Under the pieces are notes generated by a model that was given only the letters and a program-made list of their open reading frames with translations, made no database searches and was not told the origin of the DNA. A stretch of 64,000 nucleotides of DNA from CAYQXJ01 sp964421565 (GTDB lineage Bacteria; Planctomycetota; Brocadiia; SM23-32). The position numbers and the translations under genes are program-made. The stretch covers positions 48,947 through 112,946 of the forward strand of contig CAYQXJ010000013.1 of NCBI GenBank assembly GCA_964421565.1, written 5' to 3'. This document shows, one piece after another, positions 26,400 to 34,135 of the stretch (the stretch's first letter is position 1; each line of letters starts with the position of its first letter).

Positions 26400-26850
26400 T
26401 CAGCGCCACGGGCTGCGCCGGGACATGGTGATCAACCGCGTGGACATTGCCCCGACCAGCCTCGGGCTCTGCGGCATCGAGCCGCCGGGGCGGATGGCGG
26501 GCACCGACTACTCCGGGCACTTCTCACGGGAGAGGGAACCGGCCAAGCTGGCCGATTCGGCCTACCTGCAGTCGGTCATCCCGACGGGCCACGGGGACAG
26601 CGTGGACCGGCCCTGCCGGGCAATAGCCACGCGCGAAGGCTGGAAATACGTCTACCTGGAGGGGCAGCCCTGGCTGATGTTCAACCTGAACGAGTTTCCC
26701 TACGAACAGGTCAATCTGGCACACAACACACACTTCCGCCGGGACCGCCGGCGCCTGCACGACCGGCTGGTCGGAAAGAAGCTCGACACCGACCCGGTGG
26801 AAGACCCAGCCGGCTTTGCCGATCAAGTGAAGTCTACCTCAGTCCGGTCC
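26398..26850 (+). pseudogene. Sulfatase C-terminal fragment (5' truncated)
   Basis: Reading from 26398 (GQRHGLRRDMVINRVDIAPT) gives about 130 residues with the C-terminal region of type I sulfatases: DMVINRVDIAPTSLGLCGI, MAGTDYSGHF, then TREGWKYVYLEGQPWLMFNL and EQVNLAH. The formylglycine and metal-binding N-terminal two thirds are missing; the sequence begins exactly where the dehydrogenase duplicate ends. The frame runs on without a stop into the opposing glycosidase gene, so the natural C-terminus is also unclear. Either a broken gene or a complete sulfatase cut by a false scaffold join. Confidence 0.75.
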
Positions 26851-29577
26851 TCACTTCTGAATCACATAGCTGATGGCGTCGCCGCCCAGTTCGATGTGCT
26901 TGGCCGTACCGTGTTCGGCCACAGGGTAGCCGTTCCAGTCGACTGCGGTCACCCTGAGGCTCCGGGCGTCGGCACGGGTGAAGCGGACGGTGCCCGCCGG
27001 CCGACGATGCTGGATGGGCGAGCGGCCGACGTCCACCACCTGCAGGCCCTGTATACTGTCGTTGCGACGCGGCTTGAGCGTGGCCCGCTCAGTCTTCCAC
27101 CCGTAGTTGAAGTCTTCCGTGACTGCCGTGAGCAGCATACGCCGTGACTCCGCCAGCGGCTTTCCGTCCAGCGCCACGCAGACGATGCTGGCGTACTCGT
27201 TCTCGCAGTCGATGACCATATCCGCCAGCTCGATTGTGCTGCTCTCCTTCAGGAAGCCGACGGCGCCCTGGGCGCGGGCGGCCTGAATGCGCAGCAGGCC
27301 GATGCCCCAGTCGAGGTGGAGCTGACCGTCGACACTGCGCACGGTCTTCGCCTCGGCGTCCACGCACTGCTCCACGTTTGCATCGATGCGCAGGCCTGCC
27401 TCGGTGGGGTCGTCGACGATGTTCCTCTGCAGGCTGCCGGTCATAAGCATGAGCGGATTCAGCCCCGGGCCCCTGCCTTCTTCGATACGCAGAAGCGCGA
27501 GATCGCGCGGCTGGATCTCGCCGCGGCTGATGGAGCTAATGGGGTGGAAAGCTGCGCCCTGCAGGTCCAGCAGCGCCTGACGGCTGAGGGTTTCTTGGAT
27601 GACCACCGGAGCCTGCGCGACCAGGCCCTCGCGATAGATGAGCGCCAACGCCGGGCTCTGCCCCATCATAGTGGGCTCGTCGATGCCCCAGCGAGCCGTA
27701 GTCGTAAGCCAGTTCAGACTGCCGGCGAAGTGCATCTGGGCGTCCATGCCTTGCAGGGCGCCCCAGCAGGCGCCCAGGACCAGCCACTCGGCGCGGAAAC
27801 GGTTGGGCATGGTGGTCTTGGGTTCGCAGACCATGGTGGCGTGGTCGTTGTAGTGCAGCTCGTTCCACGGTAGCTCCCAGGGCTCTTTCAGGCCCGAACG
27901 GCTGGCGTAGTAGTCGCCCGCCTTCACGTGCCAGAACTCGTCTAACTTCTCGTGCGCGGTCCAGGTCACTCCGTGGCGGCTCAGCAGTGAGGCGTTCATG
28001 TTGGCCATCTTGTCCAGCGGCTCCAGATAGCGGGCGTCGGCCGAGAGCCAATTCCCGTTATTAACCACGCCCTCGTAGCCCATGTCGCGCAGGTGCGCTA
28101 TGAAACCGTCAGTGATGGCGCGGTAGTCGTGCACCTGGAAGGCGGCCTGGTCGCGGCCACGCTGGCCGGAGTTCGTCAGGTGGTGTACTGTGAGCAGGCC
28201 CAGGCGACCGCCGTCCAGATCGTCGCGCGGGTGGTTGTGCTGCCAGCCGGCTTTCGCCTTCTCCAGGCTGCCGTATTCCTCCCGCAGCCACTTGGCGTAG
28301 CGCTGTTCCATGAACTCCATGGTCTCAACGGGGATCACGTCATACGGCTGGAAGTTGTGGAAGAAGTAGTTGTCCTCGTTGCTGAGCTGGATGATCGCGA
28401 TGGTCGGATCCTCACTGTTGCGCATGCCCGTGTACGGGTTCTCGCGGTCCAAGAGCCGGCCGGTCCACCGCCGCCAGAGGGCGCGTCCCTCCGGATGGAT
28501 AAACTGCCAGCCGTTGGGGTGCTCTCGGTCCTTGTGGCCACCCCCGACCTGCGAGCCGTGGATCCAGTGGTCGTAGAAGGTGTTGACCATGAAGTAGACG
28601 CCGTTCTTCCGGCAGGTGGCCACGAAGTGATCGAAGCGGTCCAGGTAGTGATCGCTGATGGCGAGTGCATCACCTTCCACGCCGCCGTGGAAACGGGCGT
28701 GCAGCCGGATCATGTTGACACCCAGCTTAGCCATGCGGCGAACGTAAGCTTCCTGGGCCTGATCGCTGGCTACGATGGCGCTACGCCCGACGACCTGTCC
28801 CCAAAAGCGCACCGGCTTGTGCGGGCCCTCGGCCCAGAAGAAGTCGCCGTCGCGCACGACCAGGCGGCCCAACTCGCCGCAGATCGTGTGGTTGCGGTCG
28901 CGCAGGTCCACCAGAACCTCATTGGTGAAGGTGTCCACGTCCGGCTCGAAACCGGTACATCCCTCCTCCTCCAGGCCCAGCTTCTCGCCCGGCTTGAGCC
29001 TGCCGCTGGGCTTCCAGGGGAACGGGACCAGCGCGAAGCAGTCGATGCCGAAATACCCGCCGCCTCCGGGCTTGTCCGAGCCCGTCTGCGTGAAGCTAAA
29101 GCGGTGCTTGCCGGCCGCTAACTTCACCTGGCCGGCATCCATCCATGTCGCGCCGAGCTTGCGGCGCAGTGGTGTATAGTCAAATAGCGCGGCGTCACGC
29201 GTGACCTCACCCTTTGGGCCATCCTCGAACTCCCAGGTGAACAGCGCGTGGTGCCAGGCCTTGCGAATCCAGAAGGTATAGGTGTCGTGCTTCGGCACGG
29301 TGATCTCGTAGGCGGCGCTGTAGGGCTCGCCAGTGTTGCCCTTGTCGCCGGAGATCCAGTCTCCACCGGAGAGCCGCGTGAAATCGAGCGAGCCTTCCTG
29401 GAACGGCGACTGCGCGGCCGGGGGGAAGGTCTCGCTGACCGGATCCTCGGCCTCCCACCAGACCCAGCCTCCCTCTCCCGTGGTATGGCCTGTCTGGGCG
29501 AGGGCTACACTGTCTGCCGCGGATACCAAACACAGCACAAAAGCCAACAGCCCGCATGCAATTAGACCTCTTTGCAT
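26851..29577 (-). CDS. Secreted glycoside hydrolase, clan GH-A-like (TIM barrel) with N-terminal carbohydrate-binding-like module
   Basis: 908 aa. Signal peptide about residues 1-28 (MQRGLIACGLLAFVLCLVSA), so it is exported. Residues about 35-190 form a beta-rich module (GGWVWWEAEDPVSETFPP, then FWIRKAWHHALFTWEFED) resembling carbohydrate-binding jelly rolls. A TIM-barrel region follows with VRFWGQVVGRSAIVASDQ, LGVNMIRLHARF and IIQLSNEDNYFF; the Asn-Glu (Glu401) is the usual acid/base position of clan GH-A (GH5-like). A C-terminal beta domain completes it. It most likely hydrolyses plant or algal polysaccharides outside the cell. The family cannot be fixed further by eye. Convergent with the sulfatase fragment. 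Confidence 0.78.
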   Translation of the reverse strand: MQRGLIACGLLAFVLCLVSAADSVALAQTGHTTGEGGWVWWEAEDPVSETFPPAAQSPFQEGSLDFTRLSGGDWISGDKGNTGEPYSAAYEITVPKHDTYTFWIRKAWHHALFTWEFEDGPKGEVTRDAALFDYTPLRRKLGATWMDAGQVKLAAGKHRFSFTQTGSDKPGGGGYFGIDCFALVPFPWKPSGRLKPGEKLGLEEEGCTGFEPDVDTFTNEVLVDLRDRNHTICGELGRLVVRDGDFFWAEGPHKPVRFWGQVVGRSAIVASDQAQEAYVRRMAKLGVNMIRLHARFHGGVEGDALAISDHYLDRFDHFVATCRKNGVYFMVNTFYDHWIHGSQVGGGHKDREHPNGWQFIHPEGRALWRRWTGRLLDRENPYTGMRNSEDPTIAIIQLSNEDNYFFHNFQPYDVIPVETMEFMEQRYAKWLREEYGSLEKAKAGWQHNHPRDDLDGGRLGLLTVHHLTNSGQRGRDQAAFQVHDYRAITDGFIAHLRDMGYEGVVNNGNWLSADARYLEPLDKMANMNASLLSRHGVTWTAHEKLDEFWHVKAGDYYASRSGLKEPWELPWNELHYNDHATMVCEPKTTMPNRFRAEWLVLGACWGALQGMDAQMHFAGSLNWLTTTARWGIDEPTMMGQSPALALIYREGLVAQAPVVIQETLSRQALLDLQGAAFHPISSISRGEIQPRDLALLRIEEGRGPGLNPLMLMTGSLQRNIVDDPTEAGLRIDANVEQCVDAEAKTVRSVDGQLHLDWGIGLLRIQAARAQGAVGFLKESSTIELADMVIDCENEYASIVCVALDGKPLAESRRMLLTAVTEDFNYGWKTERATLKPRRNDSIQGLQVVDVGRSPIQHRRPAGTVRFTRADARSLRVTAVDWNGYPVAEHGTAKHIELGGDAISYVIQK

Positions 29578-30288
29578 CGTCCTTGCTCCCCGGTTTGCAT
29601 GGTTGCCTGAGTCAGCTCACCAACGTTCCCACACGCCTCAGCCGAGATCACTCATTTACCGTAGCGAAGTTACACGTTCGCCTCGATCGCGAGAGGGCAC
29701 CCCCCCCGCGCTGTTTGTCAAGGACGAACCCGTGATAGAAACCTGTCCCCCTGGTCTCCGGTCGCCGTTTGCCCGGGGAGATACGGCCGCCCGAGATGAC
29801 TTTTCGGCCATCGAGAGGCACCCTGACTGTCGAGAAACCGCGAAGTCAGGTCTTTCTGCGAAACCCGGCGCCACTCGTCAGGTCGGCGCCGGGGATAGCG
29901 TCTGAATCCGATTCAATACCGCTCCGAACAGGTGCCGCGGCACTGTCACCTCCGCCATCTGGGAAGCTATGTAGCGCGCGTGGCGCACCCCTTCGCCCCG
30001 ATCTTCACTTCGCGGGCCTCCGTAGCTCGCTTCGAAGGGCGAAGGAGGTCTCACCGGGCTGTCAAAACTGATCCTGAGAGGACCCTCAGCTTGCTTTTCA
30101 CCCGTTGGTTGCCTTTCTCAGCGAGTGTCTGAGCGCCGTGAAACAGACCTGAGAAGGCCATATTACGGCATCGCGGCACTCCCAGCACCAGATCAAATGG
30201 GCGATTCGGGTTCTACCCAATAGAGACGGACATTTCGAGTCTTCCATTGGCTCTCAAGCACCCCCATTGCGCTTGAATAGGGGCCAGG
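29578..30288. other. Intergenic accessory region carrying repeat copy 2
   Basis: About 710 bp between the secreted glycosidase and the GH28 gene. It contains the second 41-bp repeat (29877-29917). All open frames are short and lack family similarity. No RNA gene or clear terminator seen. Confidence 0.45.
29877..29917 (+). repeat. 41-bp dispersed repeat, copy 2
   Basis: Identical to 26141-26181. Flanking bases differ on both sides. Confidence 0.85.
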
Positions 30289-31674
30289 CTACGCCGTGTG
30301 CTCGCCGTCCACGATGGCGTCGCGGCATCCGTCGAACCGTGGATCGCCGTGGAACCAGTCGGGCAGGTCGTCATCGCGTTCGACGGCCAGGTTGCGCACG
30401 ACCAGCTTGTCCACCCCGCGCGCGTAGATCGGGTAGAGATCGTGCTTGAAGACCGCCAGTTCCGGTCGGCCTTCGACTGGCCGCAGATCGAAGTTGCCGC
30501 CGTGCGTCGGATTAACCGGGCTATTGTGCAGGTAGAGCCTGACATCGTCGAGCAGCACGTCCTCGATCTCCCCGGGCGTCTCGCTGTACATCATGATGCC
30601 GCCCTCGCTGTGGCACGTGATCCCGCTCATGTGAACACGCTGCACCTTGCCGGGCGGCGTCGACTCGGTGCGACGCAACGAGCTGATGGCGATCGGTTCG
30701 GCCTGTCCCCACCACCGGCCCGCGAGCAGTTTCGTGTGGATAACCAGGTTGCTGATACGGATGTCCTCCAGCGTGCTGCCGTCGCGCTGCCAGATGACCA
30801 CGCCGCGGTGAACCTGCCGCATGACGCAGTTCGTGATTGTCACATTCCGCACCGGACTCTGACCAGCGCCGATGCGTATACCGGCCGAGGAGGAAGAGAG
30901 GATGCAGTTGGTGACTACCAGGTGTTCGGCATCTCGGGGCGGGTTGCCGAAACCGTGACCGGGGTGATCGAAAAAGCCGGTGAAGGCTATGCAGTCGTCG
31001 CCAGCCCTGATGTCGCAATCAGAAATGCGCACGTTGGTGCATTGCGTGCAATGGATACCGTCGTTGTTGGGCACCAACATGTTGTTTTCGATCGTCACCT
31101 CATGGACAGAGACACGGTCGCAGTTGCCGAAACGGATGGTCCAGTGTGGCGGTTCCTGAATGGTAACGTCGCGCAGTTGCACATGTTTGCATTCGACAAA
31201 GCAGAGCATCTGATTCGGCCGCTTCAAAGGCCGCACAGGCCCCTCGCGCATGTCCTTCTCCGCAGCAAGATAGGACTTGCCCTGGCGGGTACAGGCCGGG
31301 TCGTAACCATGACTGCCGCGATGCACATGGGTGTCAGACATGAACTGCATGCCGTTTCCGTCGATCGTTCCCTGCCCCACGATCGCGACGTACTCGGCGT
31401 CTTTCGTGTAGACCAGGCCCGTCCGCTCGCCGTCCCGCTCGTAGTCGCTCAAGTCCCCGCTGGCTTTGAGCATGCTGCCGGGCGCCAGTTCCAGCGTCAC
31501 GTGGCTGGCGAGCCCGAAAACCCCGGTCACAAACGTGCCGGGCGGGACCACCACGGTGCCGCCTCCCGCACGCGCTGCCGCTGCCACGGCGGCGGCTATT
31601 GGCTCTGTGTTGACCGTCTTGCCATCCCCGATGGCACCGAACTCACGGACATCGTAGCGCATGGCTGTCTCCAT
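30289..31674 (-). CDS. Glycoside hydrolase family 28 (polygalacturonase-like)
   Basis: 461 aa. N-terminal Pec-lyase-3 type start YDVREFGAIGDGKTVNTE, then GGGTVVVPPGTFVTG. Parallel beta-helix core with the GH28 acid motifs: PNNDGIHC (NxD), AGDDCIAF (the DD pair) and a later GIRIGA (RIK-like); the HG pair is represented by GHGFGNPP. It should hydrolyse galacturonan or related rhamnogalacturonan/xylogalacturonan oligosaccharides by inversion. No signal peptide (METAMRYDVRE), suggesting action on imported oligosaccharides, as in many gut and soil bacteria. A start four codons later (MRYDV) is equally possible. Confidence 0.88.
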   Translation of the reverse strand: METAMRYDVREFGAIGDGKTVNTEPIAAAVAAAARAGGGTVVVPPGTFVTGVFGLASHVTLELAPGSMLKASGDLSDYERDGERTGLVYTKDAEYVAIVGQGTIDGNGMQFMSDTHVHRGSHGYDPACTRQGKSYLAAEKDMREGPVRPLKRPNQMLCFVECKHVQLRDVTIQEPPHWTIRFGNCDRVSVHEVTIENNMLVPNNDGIHCTQCTNVRISDCDIRAGDDCIAFTGFFDHPGHGFGNPPRDAEHLVVTNCILSSSSAGIRIGAGQSPVRNVTITNCVMRQVHRGVVIWQRDGSTLEDIRISNLVIHTKLLAGRWWGQAEPIAISSLRRTESTPPGKVQRVHMSGITCHSEGGIMMYSETPGEIEDVLLDDVRLYLHNSPVNPTHGGNFDLRPVEGRPELAVFKHDLYPIYARGVDKLVVRNLAVERDDDLPDWFHGDPRFDGCRDAIVDGEHTA

Positions 31675-31867
31675 CTTCCCAGTTACCGCAGGAAAGTTAC
31701 AACTCGGACTTTAGCATGGAACGGTACCCTCCCCCGCCAGGTCTTTCAAGCCGCGTTCTTATCGGCATCTGAGAGTTGCGTCGCCTGCAAGCGCTTACCG
31801 CCGCCTCATGGCAGGGCAGGGAACGGGTTTCCGGCTTTACAGACATGCCCGGGCTGTCGCCCAATAC

Positions 31868-32038
31868 ATGAAGTCTGTTTTCTGCGGAGAATCAGGGCCA
31901 GCACCCGGCGCGCTTCACGAGGACGAGCCACTGCCTGAGGAGGCGGACTGGGAGTGCCCCGAGCGCGACGCAGAACTCATCTACAGCGCCCGGCATGTGA
32001 ACGAAGATGAAGCGCCCGGCGAGAGCGCCTGGGACTAA
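31868..32038 (+). CDS. Small acidic hypothetical protein, 56 aa (copy 2 of duplicated family)
   Basis: ATG at 31868; the protein ends in an acidic tail (HEDEPLPEEADWECPERDAE, then ARHVNEDEAPGESAWD) shared with the ORF at 23302-23535. Where copy 1 ends in TGA, this copy reads TGG and continues two codons. After its TAA the same frame stays open and coding-like (TERFHRRMSERRNSEAFLKF) to a TGA at 32146-32148, so this may be the broken form of a longer gene. No recognised domain. Confidence 0.4.
   Translation: MKSVFCGESGPAPGALHEDEPLPEEADWECPERDAELIYSARHVNEDEAPGESAWD
31904..32031 (+). repeat. 128-bp duplicated segment, copy 2
   Basis: Near-identical counterpart of 23407-23534 (about 97%), 8.5 kb away and in the same orientation. 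Confidence 0.85.
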
Positions 32039-32201
32039 CGGACCGAACGCTTCCACCGACGGATGTCCGAACGCAGGAACAGCGAGGCGTTCTTGAAGTT
32101 CCTGGAGCACTTTCTGGCAGAGACCGCGAAGGGGCTGGAGCCCTGACTCACCGATCCAACTGCATCTCAGACCCGTCGCAGGCCTCTGTACGGCCGCTTG
32201 G

Positions 32202-32230
32202 TTGCCGTTATCTATACAGTCATGTAGAAT
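32202..32230 (+). promoter_or_regulatory. Putative sigma-70 promoter of the DUF72 gene
   Basis: TTGCCG (32202-32207), 17-bp spacer, TAGAAT (32225-32230). It predicts a leader of about 30 bases before the ATG at 32266. Confidence 0.5.
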
Positions 32231-32265
32231 GACCACCGTGCGCACATATTGCGGAGGCCACAAAC

Positions 32266-33138
32266 ATGGCAACGGCTACCGACTGGCGGCACAAGGGCGC
32301 GGAGCTCTATATCGGGCCGGCGGGGTGGTCGTACGACGACTGGGACGGTATCGTATACCCCCGTTCGAAGCCCAAAGGTTTCCGGGCTCCAACTTACCTG
32401 ACCGGTTACTTCAACGCCATAGAGCTCAATAACACGTTCTATCGACCGCCGCGGCCCGCTTACTGCCGCCGTTGGGTCCAGGACGTGGAGGGCCGCCCTG
32501 ACTTTCTGTTCACCGCCAAGCTCTGGCAGCGGTTCACGCACGAACGCGACGAGCCATGGCTGAGCACCGAGGTGGAGGTTTTCCGCAATGGCATCGCGCC
32601 GCTGGTCGAGGCAGGGCGCCTGGGTGCGATGCTGGTGCAGTTCCCCTGGTCTTTCCGTTTCAACCGCAACAGCCAGGACTATCTTTGCCGTTTGGCGGAT
32701 GAGTTTCGCGACCTGCCCCTCGTCATAGAGGTGCGCAGCAAGGGGTGGATCCAGGAGAGAGCTCTGCAGTTTATCCGCTCGCTCGACGTGGGGTTCTGCA
32801 ATATCGACCAGCCTGTCTATCGGGGGAACATACCCCTGACCTCCTTTGGCTTCGGCCCCATCGGCTACCTGCGCCTGCACGGACGCAACTACGATGCTTG
32901 GTTCGACAAAGGGTCGGGCCGTGACGAGCGTTACGACTATCTGTATGGCCGTCAAGAACTGGAAGATATACGGGCGGCCGTGGGGAAGATGGCGGAGCAG
33001 GTAGAGCGCATGTTCGTGATAGCGAACAATCATTACCGGGGGCAGGCTGTGGCGACTGCCATTCAGCTTAAGCAGCGGTTGCTGGACCAGGACTGCGCTG
33101 CGCCCGGTCGTGTCGGCGAGCTGTACGATCTTGCGTAG
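32266..33138 (+). CDS. DUF72 (YecE-like) protein
   Basis: 290 aa; ATG preceded by GGAGG at eight bases. DUF72 motifs: LYIGPAGWSYDDW, FNAIELNNTFYRPP, FLFTAKLWQRFTHER, MLVQFPWSFRF, LPLVIEVRSKGW, GYLRLHGRN and FVIANNHYRGQAV. The fold is a TIM barrel related to endonuclease-like enzymes, but no activity is established for the family. It is monocistronic with its own promoter. Confidence 0.92.
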   Translation: MATATDWRHKGAELYIGPAGWSYDDWDGIVYPRSKPKGFRAPTYLTGYFNAIELNNTFYRPPRPAYCRRWVQDVEGRPDFLFTAKLWQRFTHERDEPWLSTEVEVFRNGIAPLVEAGRLGAMLVQFPWSFRFNRNSQDYLCRLADEFRDLPLVIEVRSKGWIQERALQFIRSLDVGFCNIDQPVYRGNIPLTSFGFGPIGYLRLHGRNYDAWFDKGSGRDERYDYLYGRQELEDIRAAVGKMAEQVERMFVIANNHYRGQAVATAIQLKQRLLDQDCAAPGRVGELYDLA

Positions 33139-33189
33139 GCGCGGTTCGCTCCTGCCTTCAGCGGCGAGATGGTGGGCATGGCCTTTTAG

Positions 33190-33954
33190 CTACGGCGTTG
33201 CCAGCTCGATACCGATGAACAGCAGATGTGGCGAATGCCGGGTTCCCGGCGGCGTGGCCGGCATCAGCAGCGGGGCGTCCGTGCCGGTGAATACGAGCGG
33301 TAGCGCGGATCGGCCCAGACGCCTGCGGTAGCTTTCCAGCAGTGTGAGGACTGCCCCCGCGCAAGACCAGTAAACACCCGCCCGAATCGCCCCGGCCGTG
33401 TCGCGCCCCGGCACACAGGGGGGGGCAGTTAGCTCCACGCGGGGCAGCAGGGCGGTGCGCTCGTGCAGTGCGCGGGTTGCCAGCCCGACCCCCGGTGCGA
33501 TGGCTCCACCTGCAAATCGGCCTTCCGGATCCACCATATCCACCGTGACCGCCGTCCCTGCAGAGGCAACAACACACGGCGCGCCGGCGAGCTCTCGTCC
33601 GGCGAGGGCGAGTAGCAGGCGATCCGTGCCCACGCCCGTCGGGTTAGGCAGGTCCACGGCGATTGGCAACTCGACATCACGACCAAGAAGGACAGGGCTC
33701 GACATGCCAACTGCCCTGACGGCGCGCAGGACGGCGTCGGTCGCCCTCGGGTGTACCGAGGAGACGGCGCACTTTGGTGCCCCGCAGAGTGCATCCTTGT
33801 CGCCATGCACTGCGCGCCGGAGCCGACTTTCCAGGGAGTCGACGGGAGCGGTGGGGATTCGGCAGACGACCTGCCATTCCGCCTCGTGGCGGACGCCGCA
33901 CTTGACCGAAGTGTTCCCCACGTCGAAGGCTACCAGCGAAGGCTGCTTCCCCAT
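33190..33954 (-). CDS. coaX: Type III pantothenate kinase
   Basis: 254 aa from the ATG at 33954, which leads directly into LVAFDVGNTSVKCGV, the ATP-binding DxGNT motif; the frame extends 41 codons upstream without family character. Other signatures: PTGVGTDRLLLALAG (GxDR), ASAGTAVTVDMVD (GTAxTxD) and GGAIAPGVGLATRALHERTA. It phosphorylates pantothenate, the first step of coenzyme A synthesis, is normally dimeric and needs a monovalent cation. It is divergent from leuS with overlapping promoter regions. Confidence 0.92.
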   Translation of the reverse strand: MGKQPSLVAFDVGNTSVKCGVRHEAEWQVVCRIPTAPVDSLESRLRRAVHGDKDALCGAPKCAVSSVHPRATDAVLRAVRAVGMSSPVLLGRDVELPIAVDLPNPTGVGTDRLLLALAGRELAGAPCVVASAGTAVTVDMVDPEGRFAGGAIAPGVGLATRALHERTALLPRVELTAPPCVPGRDTAGAIRAGVYWSCAGAVLTLLESYRRRLGRSALPLVFTGTDAPLLMPATPPGTRHSPHLLFIGIELATP

Positions 33955-33998
33955 GCGCAGTAGGTCCCCTGAGGTGCAATGGCAGAACTCCTGGACGC

Positions 33999-34007
33999 AG
34001 TATAGCA
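33999..34007 (-). promoter_or_regulatory. Putative extended -10 promoter element of coaX
   Basis: On the minus strand TGCTATACT, an extended -10 box, lies about 45 bp before the coaX ATG. No clear -35 hexamer; extended -10 promoters often lack one. Confidence 0.4.
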
Positions 34008-34059
34008 GAGACGTCTCTGGGCTGCCAGAAGGGCGTGAATCGGCACATGGGCCCGGCGG

Positions 34060-34087
34060 TTGATTGGTCGTCGCCAACCGCTATAAT
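34060..34087 (+). promoter_or_regulatory. Putative sigma-70 promoter of leuS
   Basis: TTGATT (34060-34065), 16-bp spacer, perfect TATAAT (34082-34087). The leader to the ATG at 34136 would be about 43 bases; no T-box-like structure fits in it. Confidence 0.65.
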
Positions 34088-34135
34088 CACTGGTTACCGC
34101 ACCTTCCCCTCGCGCAAAAGACATGGAGACCGCGC

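Noticed and set aside
30298..31938. 546-codon open frame opposite the GH28 gene
   Set aside because: Antisense shadow of a clear GH28 gene; no domain features.
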